This document shows, in pieces, positions 61,201 through 64,000 of a DNA stretch of 64,000 nt. The notes beneath the pieces are model-generated. The model saw nothing but the letters and a program-made list of their open reading frames with translations. It was not told where the DNA came from and made no database searches. The DNA lies in contig VWZF01006082.1 of assembly GCA_013396755.1 (NCBI GenBank), positions 624,197-688,196 on the forward strand, in the 5' to 3' direction. This DNA comes from Sclerurus mexicanus (lineage: Eukaryota > Chordata > Aves > Passeriformes > Furnariidae). Each line of letters starts with the position of its first letter. The first letter of the stretch is position 1. Made by a program: the position numbers and the translations under genes.

Positions 61201-64000
61201 CCTTCCCTGATTCAAATGGCTAAACCTAGAGCTGCCTACAGCTGAAGAGGCACTGGCCTTCAGAGCAGGGTGCAGCGCCCATCACCTTGCACGTGGCAGA
61301 CGTGCAGGGAGGGTGGCAGTGCTGCATCACTCACAGGCAGGGCAGGTTTGCTGAAGGCCTCGCTGGGGTCCCTCCAGCTCACAGCGAGAGGAAGGAAAAC
61401 TTGGCATGGGTTGGTATGGCCACAGGGATGTTACCACCCAGGGGTTAATTTATATTGCCGTATCCAAAACCCATCAATCCTAATTTTACAACATTGTTTT
61501 TGGAAGACTTGTCCAAGGCTCCTGGAGAAAAATTAAAGGCAAAATTATCCAAGACAGTTTTTAATGCTCTTAAAAATGTTTTCTACAAATACTATGCGTG
61601 AATGCTACAAACGAAGAACACAAATAAATATATACCCAAGTAGTAGCCATTTCTATTCCATTTTCTCGGTTTGTGAAGAGAGCTATAATTTATCCTATGA
61701 TCAGTTTATCAATTTATGCAGCCAAGCCTGCTGTGAGCCTACACAGAGTGGGGAGCAGAGCTGCCTCACCAGGGCCAACCCAGAGAACTGCCCCGGGCAA
61801 GGGGGTGCTCTGCACAAAGCAGCCTGGCCAAAAGCAGGAGGGTGTAGACCTGCCATCAACTCCAAGGAAGGAAAACAAAACTCTCCTCATTAACAGCCTT
61901 CGCGGTTTCTGCAAAATCAAGAAATGACAGATAGGATTACAGAGGAAGGGAGAGTAGAAAGACAGAAAAATTAATGTGAAACAAAAAATACTTGTTAGGG
62001 ATATATGTGAAACATGAGTAAAACCAGTGCGTCAGAGTACTCCCAAAGAAACAGAAAGATTTGGGACAGAAAGGAGTGTTATAGTCTCAAGCATTCACAT
62101 TTCATCAGGGTGTGGTTCCCTTTGAGAAAATGGGATTTTAAAATTGTTACCATAAACTATTAGGACAGACTATGCATCCATTTTAAGCATCAAATCAGAC
62201 ATTCAGGTATTGAAATTGCTACTATTATTCTAAAATGTTTAATATTATCTCTCTGTACTTATAGCAGTAAAGAATACAAGTTTAGCTTGATTTATTCACA
62301 GAAGTTTTCCTGCTGTTACGATCTGAACCACCCACAGGAATGCAAGACTGGAAGCGGACTTCTTGAGTTTCCCAAGATCAGGATAAATCTTGTCATAAAT
62401 AGATAAACTCCATCTAAAAACAGGCAAGATTTGTTCTTCCACCGCTCTGAGAGGCCGCCCCAGATCCAGCCTCTTCAGTGGCAGGAAGGGATGCAGGTTC
62501 CAGATAACCCCCATCACTGATCAGTCCTTGCCTGCTTGCGTGAGAAAAAAGTGAAAATAACTCCTTCATAAAGGAATAGGTATTAGTGTTAAAACACAGA
62601 GAGATTGGGATTTGGCCTTTGCTACCAATGAAGTTACAACTGGGAGGGATGTATGGGGATCACTAATCTGCCGTGGAGCTGGTTGCTGGGAAGCCATTGA
62701 CAGCTCACGTTGTTGATGAGAAACAGTGGCTCTGTGACAACATTTGGTTTGGCTGGCAAGGATTAATTTATTCAAAACACACAGAGCCTGTTTGTTGTTC
62801 ATTTTCGGAAACATCAGCTTCTGTTCCATATCAAAGGCCAAAAAAGACATTCCTTTTTCATTTTTCATGTAATACTGAATTTTTTGGCTTATGACGTGAC
62901 AAAGGCTTAAAAAGAGTTACTGTTGATAGATACAAATAAATGTTAAATAGCATAACTTTTTCAAGTTTACATATCCTTTAATAAAATAATTTCCTTTCCT
63001 TCCTTGTTTTTGAAAATTCAAACTGTATGTGAAACCAAAAGCTTTTCTTTTCTTTTTAAACCGGTTTTAAACCCCTCAAAATCTAAATAAACATTAATTT
63101 TTTTTCAAATTAGGTCAGGAAAATCAAAGTATGTAACAGTAATTTTTAAAACTGTACTACCTCTGTTTTTACATGTTTAAAAATGTTGTAGCATATATTT
63201 TATATCATTATCTGTAAGATACTGTATCAAAAAATGAAAAAGAAAACACTCCCTATAAAATTGAATATCCACTCAGTTTCAGTCCTTGAGTTCATATGGC
63301 AACACTAATACAGTCCGTGAAAACTTTTCCTTTCCTAATATTTTGAAATTTTAAATTTGCAACATTAATATTTCAACAAGTATATTGTTTACTTCATTCG
63401 GGTTCCTGGTTTAGGATGAACTGCTGTCACGAAGAAGCAAAAAGAAAAGAGTGTACTTTTTAAAAATCTATCTAAGCCACAGCTTCTCTAATGCTGGAGA
63501 TATGCACATCATATCTGAAGTTTTCACAGAGCTCTCAGGAACAGAGATAGCTTTAAAGTTTACTCCAACGTCCCCACTTGCCAGATTTTCAGCACGGCTG
63601 AGGTCCAGGGTTTTGACTGAAACTCATTTCTTAATATTTAGCTAATTTAAATGCTAATTAGACTAATTTGATGAGTAAAACATAGTAGGAATTCATTAGC
63701 AACTTTGCTGCTATTGCTTTACGTCTACAGAGAAATTCTCTAAAACAGGACTCCAGGGACAGTAGCGCATCTGTTACCAGTTGAACAAGTTGGATTCTTT
63801 GTAATACTAAACCTTAGAGTTGGTAATGTATTGCAGAACTGCAGAGAAGACTGAGCAGCAATTTTAAATTTTGCAAATCTAGCACATCTTGGACATAGGC
63901 CACCATTGAAGAAGAGGCCTTATGCTGTCCTGAGCCCATCTGCTTCATGGGGTTTGCTCTGAGTTTTACATACAGAGGAAGAAAACGTGCCTTGTCTCTG
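52222..64000 (-). other. MID1 intron, left part only (more than 11.7 kb)
   Basis: Runs from the ttgtag acceptor at 52222 to the window edge. I looked for the next upstream coding exon (about 96 bp, proximal coiled coil) by its expected end and found no match. The region holds short A-runs (about 54892-54908 and 59851-59866), a 25-bp tandem duplication at 54437-54484 and GC-richer patches near 55840-56200 and 61260-61870 with ORFs of up to 109 codons that have no recognised domain. Confidence 0.75.
54437..54484. repeat. Tandem duplication, 25-bp period
   Basis: gcacttaattatggtaacac followed by tt recurs exactly after a short ttg spacer. Confidence 0.95.

Noticed and set aside
52222..64000. 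Upstream MID1 exons (RING, B-boxes, proximal coiled coil)
   Set aside because: No segment matching the expected coding sequence was found on the minus strand; they should lie beyond the window.

Overview
The window is vertebrate nuclear DNA, almost certainly from a bird. It is AT-rich, intron-dominated and has no operon-like gene packing. It carries CR1 LINE fragments and an LTR of the kind typical of avian genomes. The species cannot be fixed from the sequence alone.

One gene is recognised: the 3' part of MID1 (Midline 1, TRIM18, an E3 ubiquitin ligase that binds microtubules), on the minus strand. Seven coding exons of 108, 149, 128, 144, 162, 208 and 349 bp lie between 52221 and 24764. 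All are bounded by GT-AG introns, and the reading frame stays open through every junction. They sum to 1248 nt, or 415 codons plus stop. With human MID1 at 667 residues (recalled), this corresponds to about residues 253-667: distal coiled coil, COS box, FN3 domain and PRY-SPRY (B30.2) domain. The exons for the RING finger, both B-boxes and the first part of the coiled coil were not found up to 64000, so they should lie beyond the right edge behind an intron of more than 11.7 kb. The 3' UTR runs leftward from 24763. Two good poly(A) signals, at 21869-21874 and 21290-21295, would end it after about 2.9 or 3.5 kb.

Layout: 1-21270 is the region 3' of MID1 with no recognised gene. It holds a CR1 copy with a second CR1 3' end nested in it (1305-2325), a decayed CR1 (about 10780-11255), a possible LTR (about 12511-13296), microsatellites, a perfect 30-base hairpin, and an unidentified exon-like ORF (19720-19899, minus). 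21270-24763 is the MID1 3' UTR. 24764-52221 holds the seven exons and six introns; the introns carry two CR1 fragments, a 1-kb LTR lying antisense to MID1 (about 44450-45460), simple repeats and a 26-base palindrome. 52222-64000 is intron with nothing recognised except short repeats.

No RNA gene, CRISPR array, bacterial gene, phage gene or new multi-gene system was seen. The observations most worth checking are the exon-like ORF at 19720-19899, the LTR that stops less than 100 bp from a MID1 splice donor, and the LTR-like signals at 12.5-13.3 kb. All calls rest on reading the sequence and on recalled family knowledge; no database search was run.
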